A stretch of DNA of 64,000 bases from an uncultured Gemmatimonadota bacterium (GTDB taxonomy: Bacteria; Gemmatimonadota; Gemmatimonadetes; Palauibacterales; Palauibacteraceae), in contig CAJWLK010000006.1 in NCBI GenBank assembly GCA_913043255.1, positions 62,001 through 126,000 on the forward strand. Reading direction: 5' to 3'. The notes beneath the pieces are model-generated. The model worked only from the letters and a program-made list of their open reading frames with translations, made no database searches and was not told the DNA's origin. Position numbers and translations under genes: made by a program. Below, piece after piece: positions 8,444 to 17,971 of this stretch; position 1 is the first letter of the stretch; the number at the start of each line of letters is the position of its first letter.

Positions 8444-10501
8444 TTATTTAGGCGGACTCCGCCCGATAAGCCCACGACCCCACACGTTGTTTGACCGATT
8501 TATATCAGGCAGGGCCCCGTCGGGATCGAGCTGTACTTGCCTTACCGCACCGCCCACCACTTGCAATACATATGTGCCATCTACCTTCCAGGCATCTACA
8601 GGAGCGCTATGGCGTTCTTCGCCTCCATCGCGATAAAGGAGACGCACCTCGAGTGGCATAGGGATGCCTCCTCGGTTCTCAACTGTTACTACCGTTGTGT
8701 CCGCGGTCCGTTGAACGGATACAATTGCTTGGTCGAGAACTGCATCATCATAAATCCATGCGCGAAAAAACCAATCGAGATCCTGCCCTGAAACAGCCTC
8801 CATTGTCCTTATGAAGTCAGCTGGCTGTGGATGTTTATACGCCCAACTTTCGATGTAATCCTTAAACGCCTCATCAAAGACTTCTGGTCCGAGAATCTTC
8901 TCTCGTAACATAACGAGGGCAGCAGCAGGTTTATTGTAGGCTAATCTTCCAATATCCTCCTCCGGAATACTGTCGGGCGGCGTAAACACAGGCATGCTTG
9001 GGATTCGACTATCATCAGCGATCTGAGCAGGAGCCATGAACCCACCGAGGATCGGTTCCCCCCCAGAAAATTCGATACCTGAGTAGTAGTTGATGAAAGT
9101 GTCGAATCCTTCGTCCATCCATGCATATCTTCGTTCATCTGACCCAACAATCATGGGGAACCACGTGTGTCCTATTTCGTGATCGGTCACAGAAAAAAGG
9201 AAGGACCCTCGTGACTGATAAGAGCAGAATATGATCATGGGGTATTCCATCCCGAGCGCGAGACCCGCGATATTGATTGCGACCGGGTAAGGGTACCGAT
9301 ACCACTTTTCAGAGTAATGCTTAACTGAATGCCTGAGGTACTCAGTCGATTGTTCCCAACCGGATACGCCTCGCGTCCCGATGCTTTCCTCTGGATAGGC
9401 TGACATAATGAGTACGTCTTCCCAACCCGCAGCATCCCAAACAAACCGATCCGAGGCCGCCCAAGCGAAATCGCGGACATTGTCCGCTCGGAAACGCCAC
9501 ATCAGCGGGGCCGCCCCAACTGGACGAGTCGACTCATCTCCCACTTCATCTGGTCCGATGACAAAGATTGTCTCCTCCGAGACTCTCGCCTGAGCCAGTC
9601 GGTCCAACTGGGTGGAGGTCAAAACCTCTTCGGGATTTTGAAGTTCACCTGTGGCCAGAACGATAAAATCTCGTGGAACGGTAAGTTCTACATCGAAATC
9701 GCCATACTCAAGGTACCACTCGCCCTGACCCAAAAACGGTGATTGATTCCACCCCGCCACATCGTCGTACGTAAACATCCGCGGGTACCACTGTGCTAAT
9801 TGGTATACCGTACCGCGCCGGACACCCAAACGCCCCATTCGGTCTCCCCCTCGCTCAGGAATCTCAAATGAGAAATCAACCGTCAATTCAAGCTTGTGTC
9901 CGGAGGGCCCAAGGGGTTCATCGAGGAGCACCTCCATCATCGTATCCTCGATTCGGTATTCAGGGATAGAGATTTTTTTGCCTCGGTCCAGCGTTACACC
10001 CCCAATATCGAAACCTCCGTTATCAAAGAAACCCCCGTGCCGAGCTCCTTCTTCTGCGCGTTGCGCACCATAGCTGTCTTCACGAAACAGATTTTGGTCG
10101 AGCTGAACCCACAGACTGGTCAGTGAATCAGGGCTGTTGTTCGTGTAAGTAATTGTCTCAGTACCCGAGATCACATTTCCCTCAAGGGTAGCTTTAATGG
10201 AGTAGTCTGCTCGTTGCTGCCAATACGCTTCCCCCGGCCGCCCCTCCGCTGAACGAAATGCATCAGGTAGAGGAAGAGTAAGTGGCGCAAAAGCCTCCAC
10301 TGGGTCAAAAATCCGGCGAAGTGAATCAAGCCTCGCCAACTCAACCGAGTCGGGCTCGGCCGTTTCCTGCCCCATTGTCCTACCCGGAAGTGCCAACTCA
10401 ACCGTGAACAGAGACAGGTACAGCAGAAGAGTGCTGACCCACCAAGCTCTATGTGATCGCATCAGTTGCCTTTCACATTCATCTTGTTGCTCGTTATTCA
10501 C
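8444..10501 (-). CDS. Exported M1 family zinc aminopeptidase
   Basis: The 685-aa protein has a signal-anchor-like N-terminus (hydrophobic LLLYLSLFTVELAL near residues 20-35) and an N-terminal beta-sandwich typical of M1 enzymes. The zinc site is complete: H441-E442-x-x-H445 in HEIGH and, 18 residues on, E464 in WMDEGF. The usual GAMEN motif appears as LGMEYPM, so the substrate-binding Met-Glu pair is kept in altered form. It should remove N-terminal residues from peptides outside the cytoplasm. The gene runs in the same direction as the AGCS symporter 93 bases downstream. A GGCGGAcTCCGCC palindrome (8451-8463) lies in the last codons. Members of this subgroup are common in peptide-degrading soil and marine bacteria. 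Confidence 0.9.
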   Translation of the reverse strand: MNNEQQDECERQLMRSHRAWWVSTLLLYLSLFTVELALPGRTMGQETAEPDSVELARLDSLRRIFDPVEAFAPLTLPLPDAFRSAEGRPGEAYWQQRADYSIKATLEGNVISGTETITYTNNSPDSLTSLWVQLDQNLFREDSYGAQRAEEGARHGGFFDNGGFDIGGVTLDRGKKISIPEYRIEDTMMEVLLDEPLGPSGHKLELTVDFSFEIPERGGDRMGRLGVRRGTVYQLAQWYPRMFTYDDVAGWNQSPFLGQGEWYLEYGDFDVELTVPRDFIVLATGELQNPEEVLTSTQLDRLAQARVSEETIFVIGPDEVGDESTRPVGAAPLMWRFRADNVRDFAWAASDRFVWDAAGWEDVLIMSAYPEESIGTRGVSGWEQSTEYLRHSVKHYSEKWYRYPYPVAINIAGLALGMEYPMIIFCSYQSRGSFLFSVTDHEIGHTWFPMIVGSDERRYAWMDEGFDTFINYYSGIEFSGGEPILGGFMAPAQIADDSRIPSMPVFTPPDSIPEEDIGRLAYNKPAAALVMLREKILGPEVFDEAFKDYIESWAYKHPQPADFIRTMEAVSGQDLDWFFRAWIYDDAVLDQAIVSVQRTADTTVVTVENRGGIPMPLEVRLLYRDGGEERHSAPVDAWKVDGTYVLQVVGGAVRQVQLDPDGALPDINRSNNVWGRGLIGRSPPK

Positions 10502-10662
10502 AGGTTCGACATTAAGTAAGCCCTCACTTTGGCACTCTGGTCAACCACGAGGATGACCTCTGATGTACTTCTATTACGAACCAAGGTCTTGAACAGAAGG
10601 TGTAGCGCAAGGCATCATTCCAACCTTGATTTCTGTACACCAACTTAACAATAAGGTACACC

Positions 10663-12786
10663 ATGGCCTCTTTATCGTTCGAACGACGCGCCCATATCAC
10701 TTCTCTCTTGGCACTCGCGCTAATCTTGATCGCCCCCGGGATCTCCGGCCAAGAGAAAGCTTTGAGCTGGACACCCGACCTCAGTATGCAGTTTCATCAA
10801 GTTGGAAATACAGCGATCTCACCTGATGGTTCTCGCATTGCTTATGCGGTACGAAAGCCTCTCATGGAAGGACCCAAGTCGGAGTATCTAAGTCATATTT
10901 GGATGGTAGACTCGGAGGGAAGACGCGCGGCACAATGGACACGGGGGGGAGACTCTGCCGGTGATCCACAGTTTTCACCCGACGGGAATTGGCTCACCTT
11001 CACAACCTCCCGCTCTAGCGAGGGTTCCACCCCCATGAACCAGGTGTGGGTCCTCCCGCTCTCCGGCGGTGAAGGTCGTCAAATCACTTCCACTGAAGCC
11101 TCAGTTGGGACATATCGCTGGTCACCTGATGGTTCCCGTATCGCGTTCCTGATGCGCGACCCGGAGACCTCTGCAGAAAAAACCGCCAAAGAAGAAAAAC
11201 GAGACGTAATTCTAGTCGACCGAAACTACAAGTTTTCACACCTGTACGTGGTTGTGTTACCTGAAGCTCGAACGGAACCCGTGAGATCCCTCAGGTTGAC
11301 TGCAGGAGACTTCCACGTGACGGGGTTTAGTTGGGCTCCGGATGGAACTAAAATCGTGTTTTCACACCAACAAGATCCCCGAATTAACACTGCCCGACTA
11401 AGCGGTGATATCGCGACTGTGACGGTACCCACAGCATCTGAAATCACCGAGATGCTGGCTGATCACGAAGAAAGCCCACCCGAAACCGGCGATGAAATCC
11501 CTGAACCACTGGTTGTCGGTGAGGTGACCGACTTGGTTACAGGGCCTGGCATTGAAAGCCGCCCTGTCTGGTCGCATGACGGGCAATGGATCGCCTATGT
11601 GTCGACCGGGGACCAGCCTGAACCCATAGGACTTGGTGACCTCTATGTGATACCTGCGACTGGCGGTGAAAGTCGGGCGATCGACACCCCTAATAGAAGC
11701 GCATCTATCATCGGCTGGTCCGGCGATTCTCAAAACCTTCTCCTGATTGAATCTCTGGGAACTCGTCGGCACGTGATTTCCGTCCCCATCGATGGGAGCG
11801 AACTACACTACATTTCGTATGGCGACGGGATTGTCGGGTCCGTCTCATTAAGCACTGATAGTGAGCATATGGCGTTTACTTACCAGACCCCCGACGAACC
11901 ATGGGACGTATTTGTTTCACCCACGCGTACTTACAGCCCAAACCAAGTCACAAATATCCACAAAGATGTTCCTCGGCCTTTGATGGGTCGGACTGAACTC
12001 ACCTCGTGGACTTCGACCGAGGGGTTCGAAATTGAGGGGCTTCTTACCTACCCGGTCGATTACCAGGAGGGGCAGAGTGTACCCCTAATCCTAAATGTGC
12101 ACGGAGGGCCCGGAGGCGTGTTTAGCCAAGGATTCACAGGAGCACCTTCGATATACATGCTGCAGTATTTTGCGCAGAAAGGCTTCGCTATTCTTCGACC
12201 AAATCCTCGTGGGTCAACGGGTTATGGGAAAGATTTTCGATACGCAAATTTCCAGGACTGGGGTTTTGGTGACTTTCGGGACCTCATGGCCGGGGTCGAT
12301 CACGTCATAGCGATGGGAGTCGCTGACGCCGACCAACTTCTCCTGATGGGATGGAGTTATGGCGGCTATATGACCTCATGGGCCGTCACTCAAACAGATC
12401 GGTTCAAAGCGGCAAGTATGGGAGCTGGGCTTCCAAATCTCGTTTCAATGACAACCACCACGGACATTCAAGACTATCTGGTCGGTCACATGGGAGTTGA
12501 ATTTTGGGAAGACTATGAAAGATACGAGCGGCACTCTGCCATGTATCACATCGCTAAGGTCGTGACCCCGACGCAAGTAATTCACGGTGCAGAGGATTTG
12601 AGGGTCCCGTTCACGCAAGGGCAGGAGTTTTATCGAGCACTCGACCGACGAGATGTCCCGACGGAAATGATCGTGTATCCGCGAACGCCTCACGGTCCGC
12701 GAGAACCGAAATTTTTAATGGATGTTTCTGAGCGCATCCTAACATGGTTTATAAGTCACATGAGACCAATCGACACTACTATATGA
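10663..12786 (+). CDS. Exported S9 family acylaminoacyl-peptidase-like serine peptidase
   Basis: The 707-aa protein starts with ATG behind AAGG and carries a Sec signal peptide (hydrophobic LLALALILIAPGISGQ). A TolB/WD40-like propeller follows (several ISPDGSRIAY, FSPDGNW, WSPDGSRIAF repeats) and then an alpha/beta-hydrolase domain. Triad residues are S565 in GWSYGGY, D645 in GAEDLRVP and H677 in PHGPRE. The HGGPGG oxyanion segment lies about 110 residues before the serine. It would hydrolyse oligopeptides in the periplasm. It is divergent from the M1 aminopeptidase across a 161-base spacer that presumably holds both promoters. An acidic insert near 11455-11515 (EESPPETGDEIPEP) interrupts the propeller. 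Confidence 0.9.
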   Translation: MASLSFERRAHITSLLALALILIAPGISGQEKALSWTPDLSMQFHQVGNTAISPDGSRIAYAVRKPLMEGPKSEYLSHIWMVDSEGRRAAQWTRGGDSAGDPQFSPDGNWLTFTTSRSSEGSTPMNQVWVLPLSGGEGRQITSTEASVGTYRWSPDGSRIAFLMRDPETSAEKTAKEEKRDVILVDRNYKFSHLYVVVLPEARTEPVRSLRLTAGDFHVTGFSWAPDGTKIVFSHQQDPRINTARLSGDIATVTVPTASEITEMLADHEESPPETGDEIPEPLVVGEVTDLVTGPGIESRPVWSHDGQWIAYVSTGDQPEPIGLGDLYVIPATGGESRAIDTPNRSASIIGWSGDSQNLLLIESLGTRRHVISVPIDGSELHYISYGDGIVGSVSLSTDSEHMAFTYQTPDEPWDVFVSPTRTYSPNQVTNIHKDVPRPLMGRTELTSWTSTEGFEIEGLLTYPVDYQEGQSVPLILNVHGGPGGVFSQGFTGAPSIYMLQYFAQKGFAILRPNPRGSTGYGKDFRYANFQDWGFGDFRDLMAGVDHVIAMGVADADQLLLMGWSYGGYMTSWAVTQTDRFKAASMGAGLPNLVSMTTTTDIQDYLVGHMGVEFWEDYERYERHSAMYHIAKVVTPTQVIHGAEDLRVPFTQGQEFYRALDRRDVPTEMIVYPRTPHGPREPKFLMDVSERILTWFISHMRPIDTTI

Positions 12787-12879
12787 AATAAAATGACTTA
12801 CAGTACCATACATAAAATATCATTGGGCTTTAACAAAAGAAACCCGACCTTAAACTGAACAGCTTCAAAGGACAATTAA

Positions 12880-14061
12880 ATGAAAGACGCTGTCATTGTT
12901 TCAACTGCACGGACCCCGATTGGGAAAGCTTATCGAGGCGCCTTCAATAATACCGAAGGCCCAACTCTAGCGGCACACGCGATCACACACGCGATGAAGC
13001 GAGCTAATGTCGAACCCGCGGAGGTTGAAGATGTAATTCTTGGGTGTGCCCTGCCCCAAGGATCGACCGGCTACAATGTCGGTCGTATGTCTTCGCTGGC
13101 TGCCGGCATGCCGGTCCAGGTTCCCGGGATGACGATCGATCGTCAGTGCTCATCTGGAATGATGGCCATCGGTGCTGCTGCCCATCAGGTTACAAATGAG
13201 GGCATGGACATAGTGGTCGCCGGCGGACTGGAGTCCATCAGCTTGGTCCAAAATGAGCACCAAAATAATTATCGGGTACAAGATCCCAATGTGCTTCACC
13301 ATGCCGAACATGCATATATGACAATGATCGAAACCGCTGAAATAGTGGCGGCACGTTACGGAGTCGACCGCGAAGCACAGGACCGGTATGGGGTAGAGAG
13401 CCAATCGCGTACAGCTGCTGCCCAAGACGCCGGAAGATTTTCCGATGAGATCGTTCCAATGGCGGCAACCAAGGGGGTTATGGATAAAACCACAGGTAAC
13501 GTGTCTTTCAAAGAGGTCACACTCGAACTGGATGAAGGAAACCGACCGGGCACAACCTATGAAGCCCTGGAACAATTAAGTTCGGTCGTCGAAGGGGGCT
13601 GCATCGCACCGGGGAACGCAAGTCAGTTATCGGACGGAGCTTCCGCCTGCGTTGTTATGAGCTCAACCCTGGCTGAAAAACGAGGAGTCGAACCACTAGG
13701 AGTCTATCGCGGTATAGCAGTAGCCGGGTGCGAACCAGATGAAATGGGCATTGGACCAGTATTCGCCGTACCAAAACTTTTGGAGAAAACGGGACTTTCG
13801 ATCGACGATGTCGACCTTTGGGAATTAAACGAGGCGTTCGCCGTCCAAGTGCTTTACTGCCGTGACCGACTTGGAATTCCCAACGAAAAACTCAACGTAA
13901 ATGGAGGGGCCATCTCCATCGGACACCCGTACGGAATGAGTGGGGCTCGAATGGTGGGAACAGGACTCCTTGAAGGAAAACGACGAGGAGCCAAGTATGT
14001 TGTTAGTACCATGTGTATTGGTGGCGGACAGGGTGCTGCGGGCCTATTTGAAGTGCTCTGA
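12880..14061 (+). CDS. Acetyl-CoA C-acyltransferase (thiolase)
   Basis: The 393-aa protein is a full-length thiolase. The nucleophilic cysteine is C90 in DRQCSSG, and the C-terminal catalytic pair is H349 in SIGHPYG and C379 in CIGGGQGAA. It either cleaves 3-ketoacyl-CoA in beta-oxidation or condenses acetyl-CoA; the reaction direction cannot be decided from sequence. No partner such as a hydroxyacyl-CoA dehydrogenase is adjacent; the nearest CoA-related gene is the class III CoA-transferase at 24279. ATG is preceded by AAAGGA. The spacer to the upstream peptidase (93 bases) is AT-rich and could hold a separate promoter. Cytoplasmic. Confidence 0.92.
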   Translation: MKDAVIVSTARTPIGKAYRGAFNNTEGPTLAAHAITHAMKRANVEPAEVEDVILGCALPQGSTGYNVGRMSSLAAGMPVQVPGMTIDRQCSSGMMAIGAAAHQVTNEGMDIVVAGGLESISLVQNEHQNNYRVQDPNVLHHAEHAYMTMIETAEIVAARYGVDREAQDRYGVESQSRTAAAQDAGRFSDEIVPMAATKGVMDKTTGNVSFKEVTLELDEGNRPGTTYEALEQLSSVVEGGCIAPGNASQLSDGASACVVMSSTLAEKRGVEPLGVYRGIAVAGCEPDEMGIGPVFAVPKLLEKTGLSIDDVDLWELNEAFAVQVLYCRDRLGIPNEKLNVNGGAISIGHPYGMSGARMVGTGLLEGKRRGAKYVVSTMCIGGGQGAAGLFEVL

Positions 14062-14192
14062 TCCACGAACCGAGGGCTGGCCTACCGACATTCCAGCCAA
14101 CTACCCTACTCTAATCGAAGAACCATTTTGAGACGTTGGATTCAAGTGGAATCCATGGCATACAAAACTGGCAGCACTCTATCATAAACTTA

Positions 14193-14198
14193 GGGAGG
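14193..14198 (+). promoter_or_regulatory. Ribosome-binding site fixing the YVTN gene start
   Basis: GGGAGG lies six bases before the ATG at 14205. It selects this start over an in-frame ATG at 14136, which would add 23 residues before the signal peptide. Confidence 0.65.
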
Positions 14199-14204
14199 AC
14201 CAGG

Positions 14205-15257
14205 ATGATGAGTTCACCTAAGCGATTCTTGTCGCTTGCGATCGCAGTCCCGATGATCGCCGTGCCAGCTTACGCACAGCAAGGCACCGTGCGAATCATT
14301 CAAACAAATGCTGCGGGAGACAACGTTCACATCATCGACCCTGAGACCAACGAGGTCGTAGAGATCATCCATGGCATTCCGAAAGCACATGGAGTGACCT
14401 CGGCACCAGACGGAAGCACCCTATACTTCAGCAATGAAATTGACCGAACGCTCGATATTGTTCCGTGGGAACTCATGTCGGTCACTGGGAAGATTCCACT
14501 ATCGGGCCGACCGAACAATGTAGCCATCACTCCTGATGGGTCGAAGATTTACGTAGCGATCAGACACGATGGCGCTTACGTCGATGTGGTCGATATCAAA
14601 GCGGAAAAAGTTGTCAAGTCGATTCCCACATTGGGAGGCGTGCACAACGTCTTCATCACGCCTGATGGCAAACACATCGCTGCTGGAATGATCGATGCAC
14701 GGACACTGACCATCATCGATACAGCGACCGACGAACCAGTATGGTCCTTGCACTTTGGCAGCCAATCGACTGGCGGCTATCCCGATGGCGGGGTACGTCC
14801 AATGGCCTTCGAAGTCAATCGAGACGGTTCCACGAAACGCATCTTCGTTCAGATCTCAAACTATCACGGCGTCTATGTCATCGACTTCGACAAAAGAGTG
14901 GTCGTCAACAAGCTCCTCATGCCAGAACTACCAATCTCACAGATCACTAACGACGCCTTGCAGGGCTCCCCAGGGCACGGACTAGCCGTGTCGCCCAATG
15001 GTTCACAGTTGTGGTCGACGAGCAAACCCAATGGCCACGTCTACGCGTGGTCACTTCCCAGCCTGACGTATCTTGGAGGGATCAAAGTAGGACACACCCC
15101 AGATTGGCTTACCATGACCCCCGACAGTCGATACTTGTACTCAGCCAATGCAGGGTCCCAGGATGTCTCGGTCATTGATACCCAACTCATGAAGGAGATC
15201 GCTCGCATTAAAGTTGGCCAAACTCCGAAGCGTAACCACACGGTGGTAGTCCCATGA
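14205..15257 (+). CDS. Exported YVTN-repeat beta-propeller protein
   Basis: About 350 aa. The start at ATG 14205 (or 14208) is fixed by GGGAGG at 14193-14198 and by a clear signal peptide ending PAYAQQG. The mature protein is a chain of YVTN-type blades: PDGSTLYFSN, PDGSKIYVA, PDGKHIAAG, PNGSQLWST, PDSRYLYSAN, with spacing typical of a seven-bladed propeller related to the cytochrome d1 haem domain. There is no CxxCH in this protein. Its stop overlaps the start of a di-haem protein (ATGA), so the two are almost certainly made together, and the propeller may scaffold or cap the cytochrome. No catalytic function can be assigned. Confidence 0.82.
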   Translation: MMSSPKRFLSLAIAVPMIAVPAYAQQGTVRIIQTNAAGDNVHIIDPETNEVVEIIHGIPKAHGVTSAPDGSTLYFSNEIDRTLDIVPWELMSVTGKIPLSGRPNNVAITPDGSKIYVAIRHDGAYVDVVDIKAEKVVKSIPTLGGVHNVFITPDGKHIAAGMIDARTLTIIDTATDEPVWSLHFGSQSTGGYPDGGVRPMAFEVNRDGSTKRIFVQISNYHGVYVIDFDKRVVVNKLLMPELPISQITNDALQGSPGHGLAVSPNGSQLWSTSKPNGHVYAWSLPSLTYLGGIKVGHTPDWLTMTPDSRYLYSANAGSQDVSVIDTQLMKEIARIKVGQTPKRNHTVVVP

Positions 15258-16093
15258 TCAGGAATGTCAACAAGCTCTTCTGCGGCACTCTGGTTTTATT
15301 TGTGTGCAGCACAGTCGACAATGGAACGGCCCAAGAACCACTAAGCTTTGAACGGTACCGAGAGGTGGTCGAGCCAATCTTCCTCGCACCACGTGGCGGT
15401 TATGGGCCTGGACGGGCTCCATGTGTTACCTGCCATGCAGAACAAGGCACCCCTCTTAGGCTCCAAGCACTTAACGAGAACCCTGATGGAACAGTGTTTT
15501 GGTCCGAAGAGCAATCGCGCCAAAACTTTCAGATCGTCTCAAGACTCGTGACCCCCGGCAACCCAGCACGAAGTAGGCTTCTCCGAAAGGCACTGGCCGT
15601 ATCTGCCGGAGGGGCTCCTTTCCATATAGGCGGCAAGTTTTTCGAGTCTCAAACTGACCCGGAATGGCGGACGATGGCTGAATGGGTTCAGGCAGCGGAC
15701 CCAGTCGATCCCAACCCCAATGATATCCCGCCGCGGTTAGATTTTCAGTTCTTTCAGGAGTGTGTACAAAGGATTTTCCTAGATAAGCGACCGGGTGACG
15801 TTGAGTGTGTTCACTGCCACGACAGTGGGTCGCGGAACTTCGCACGTAGGATACCCGAAGATCGAGACTTCTGGAATCAAGAGGAGTCTCGAGGGAACTT
15901 TGCAATTGCTAGACGATATATCGAACCCGGCCATCCAATGCTCAGCCGATTCCTTACCCACCCTCTTTCCTCTGAAGATGGTGGCGATGGTTTTCACGGC
16001 GGGCCTCGTCGCTGGGCTTCAAGGGATGATCCGGAGTGGCAGATGCTTGCCGCGTGGGTTCGAGGCGAAGAACCAGAGTGTCTTAGCTACTGA
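15254..16093 (+). CDS. Exported di-haem c-type protein with internal duplication
   Basis: The 279-aa protein has a signal peptide (hydrophobic GTLVLFVCSTV, ending near TAQEP) and two CxxCH sites: C57-C60-H61 and C185-C188-H189. The two halves are clearly a tandem duplication. Each has an aromatic-rich lead (EPIFLAP / QRIFLDK), the haem site, an FW-E-E-S/Q-x-x-NF-I element, an EPG or TPGNP segment ending in SRLL/SRFL, a G-rich F-H-I/G-G element, and DPEW-x-M/L-A-x-WV. Each half looks like a small mono-haem domain of planctomycete-type cytochrome style. It should transfer electrons in the periplasm. It overlaps the propeller gene by four bases. Its stop abuts the stop of the converging gene with no spacer. 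Confidence 0.8.
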   Translation: MIRNVNKLFCGTLVLFVCSTVDNGTAQEPLSFERYREVVEPIFLAPRGGYGPGRAPCVTCHAEQGTPLRLQALNENPDGTVFWSEEQSRQNFQIVSRLVTPGNPARSRLLRKALAVSAGGAPFHIGGKFFESQTDPEWRTMAEWVQAADPVDPNPNDIPPRLDFQFFQECVQRIFLDKRPGDVECVHCHDSGSRNFARRIPEDRDFWNQEESRGNFAIARRYIEPGHPMLSRFLTHPLSSEDGGDGFHGGPRRWASRDDPEWQMLAAWVRGEEPECLSY

Positions 16094-16852
16094 TTATCCG
16101 CGCAACGCAGTCCGGGAATCCATGCTCAACGGACACTTGTCAGTTATCGGCTGGTGACCCTCGGGCACAAAATATTGTTTCCATTCGAGGTTGTCCGGAC
16201 GCCCATAATGATTCAAGGCCGGGAAAATTGGCATTTGATCGTACGAGGAAAGCTTCTTACGAATCACGTGCCTTGCTGCACGGCCCTGAACTGTGTCTCC
16301 TGCAATAAGATCAAAACCTTCTCTTGCCTGGACCAACCAAGTGTACGCATGCAGCGAACGACGACTTCGCCGACGTTCGTGATACGGCGTCTTGAAATTG
16401 ATAAAAAACGGCACCCCACCAAAACAAAACGACCAATCTGGCAATTCAGGATCAGAGGGAATCCGGTCCGGCCAAGGGTCAGGATCCCGATGCATAACCT
16501 CTGCGACCAGACGCCAACTGTGATGATAATAATCTTCGATCGTCAGCCACTCCGGCGGTGGCAGGAGGAGAATCGCGAGCGGACGCATCGAGGCCTCGAC
16601 TAGAGGCAACGGTCGAATAAACTCTGCGAATTCGGTAAGCACCTCCACTAACCGATCCGTTACCACACGTGGATCAGTTGATTCGATGAAAGCCAAAAAG
16701 ATCTGTTTTTTCTTGGCCGCGAGTGTACCGAATGTACATGGAAATGACTCATCTCCCACTTTACTCAACAGCTCCCTATAAGCCTGCACAGGCCAACCTT
16801 TCAGTTGACCCCTTTCAACCTGAACATCGACTTCGGACTGCGGTTTAATCAC
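16094..16852 (-). CDS. YqcI/YcgG (DUF1817) family protein, GntA-like haem N-hydroxylase candidate
   Basis: The 252-aa protein matches the YqcI/YcgG family. Visible features are the FPCTFG motif near residue 38, the central LPPPEWL and YYHHSWRLVAEV segments, DPDPWPDRIPSDPELPDWSF near 122-141, and NFKTPYHERRRSRRS near 151-165. The family includes GntA, a haem-dependent N-hydroxylase acting on a guanidino group in guanitoxin biosynthesis; arginine N-hydroxylases such as DcsA are, to my knowledge, relatives. Candidate haem ligands are the conserved histidines in YHH and PYHERR, but I cannot assign one. The GTG start overlaps the stop of the upstream ureohydrolase (GTGA), so the two are translationally coupled. 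Guanidine N-hydroxylation is inferred from family and neighbour. Confidence 0.78.
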   Translation of the reverse strand: MIKPQSEVDVQVERGQLKGWPVQAYRELLSKVGDESFPCTFGTLAAKKKQIFLAFIESTDPRVVTDRLVEVLTEFAEFIRPLPLVEASMRPLAILLLPPPEWLTIEDYYHHSWRLVAEVMHRDPDPWPDRIPSDPELPDWSFCFGGVPFFINFKTPYHERRRSRRSLHAYTWLVQAREGFDLIAGDTVQGRAARHVIRKKLSSYDQMPIFPALNHYGRPDNLEWKQYFVPEGHQPITDKCPLSMDSRTALRG

Positions 16853-17796
16853 GAAGACGCTGCGGCCGCCAGAAGACAGAGCAGTTCGTAAGTGATCGTC
16901 GCCCCAACAAGTGCCGTATTCCCTGTCGGATCAAACGGAGGGGCCACCTCAACCATGTCTGCACCGACCAACTGAAGTCCTTTGAGGCTCCGAATGAGTG
17001 TGAGAGCCTCGCGCGAAGTGAACCCGCCCACCTCGGGAGTACCTGTACCAGGCGCGAAAGCCGGATCCAGACTATCGATATCGAAAGAGATGTAGGTTGG
17101 ATGACTCCCTACTAGACTTCTGGCCTCCTCTGCTACCGATTCAATACCCAAACTGATGACCTCATCCATATAGACGACACGTAAGCCATTCGATTCCGAG
17201 TACGCCCAACCTTCACTGGAAGTCTGTGCGCCCCGAATGCCGATCTGAATCGTCCGCAACGGATCAATCAGCCCCTCCTCTATAGCTCGACGAAAGGGGG
17301 TTCCATGGTTGTAGCGAGAACCCATCCATTCGTCCCACGTATCTGTGTGTGCATCGATATGGATCAATGCGATTGGCTCCTTTGCCTCAATGGTACGCAA
17401 GATTGGAAGCGTGATAGAGTGGTCACCACCAATCGCGAGCGGAACCACTCCGGCGTCGGCGAGGCAACCGAAAAACTGACCAATGTCCCCGTGCGCAGCC
17501 TCAGGTTCGTAAACACGTGTGAACGGAACGTCGCCAGCATCACCAATCCGGCATGCGTCAAATGGATTCACGCGAGTCGTTGGGTGGATTGTGCGCATCA
17601 TGCTTGACGCATTCCGGACTTCGCGTGGACCATGTCGCGCCCCTGGCCGGTTAGTGACTGCGCCATCATAGGGGACTCCAACCATGGCAATGTCGAAATC
17701 TTTCGGATCTTCGATAATGGGCGCACGCATGAACGTGGGGATGTTCATATAACGCGGCGCGAGCATTGCTTGATTCGCTGTGCGGGACTCTGTCAC
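16849..17796 (-). CDS. Ureohydrolase of the agmatinase / guanidinobutyrase type
   Basis: The 315-aa cytoplasmic enzyme has all six manganese ligands of the ureohydrolase fold: H126 in GGDHSI, D148, H150 and D152 in IDAHTDT, D239 and D241 in SFDIDSLDP. Length and the segment RYNHGTPFRRA fit the agmatinase, guanidinobutyrase and guanidinopropionase group better than arginase. It should hydrolyse a guanidino compound to urea (or a urea derivative) and an amine; the exact substrate is not readable. The start is GTG with AAGGATAGG upstream. It is the first gene of a two-gene unit with the YqcI/YcgG protein (four-base overlap). That pairing makes an N-hydroxyguanidino substrate possible. The gene is divergent from the dimethylformamidase-like gene. 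Confidence 0.88.
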   Translation of the reverse strand: MTESRTANQAMLAPRYMNIPTFMRAPIIEDPKDFDIAMVGVPYDGAVTNRPGARHGPREVRNASSMMRTIHPTTRVNPFDACRIGDAGDVPFTRVYEPEAAHGDIGQFFGCLADAGVVPLAIGGDHSITLPILRTIEAKEPIALIHIDAHTDTWDEWMGSRYNHGTPFRRAIEEGLIDPLRTIQIGIRGAQTSSEGWAYSESNGLRVVYMDEVISLGIESVAEEARSLVGSHPTYISFDIDSLDPAFAPGTGTPEVGGFTSREALTLIRSLKGLQLVGADMVEVAPPFDPTGNTALVGATITYELLCLLAAAASS

Positions 17797-17971
17797 ACCA
17801 ACCTATCCTTGTTCATGGACAATCGAGCTTCCTGTTGAAGTATATTTCCGCGGTCTGGTTTCGGGCGAACCACCTACCCATCAGGATTCGAGTCTTGCGG
17901 GGCTCGCCTCGGGTTCTGGATACTGAGTCAATGTGGACCAACCTTCCTTCGTCCAACAGGATGTTTTTCAG

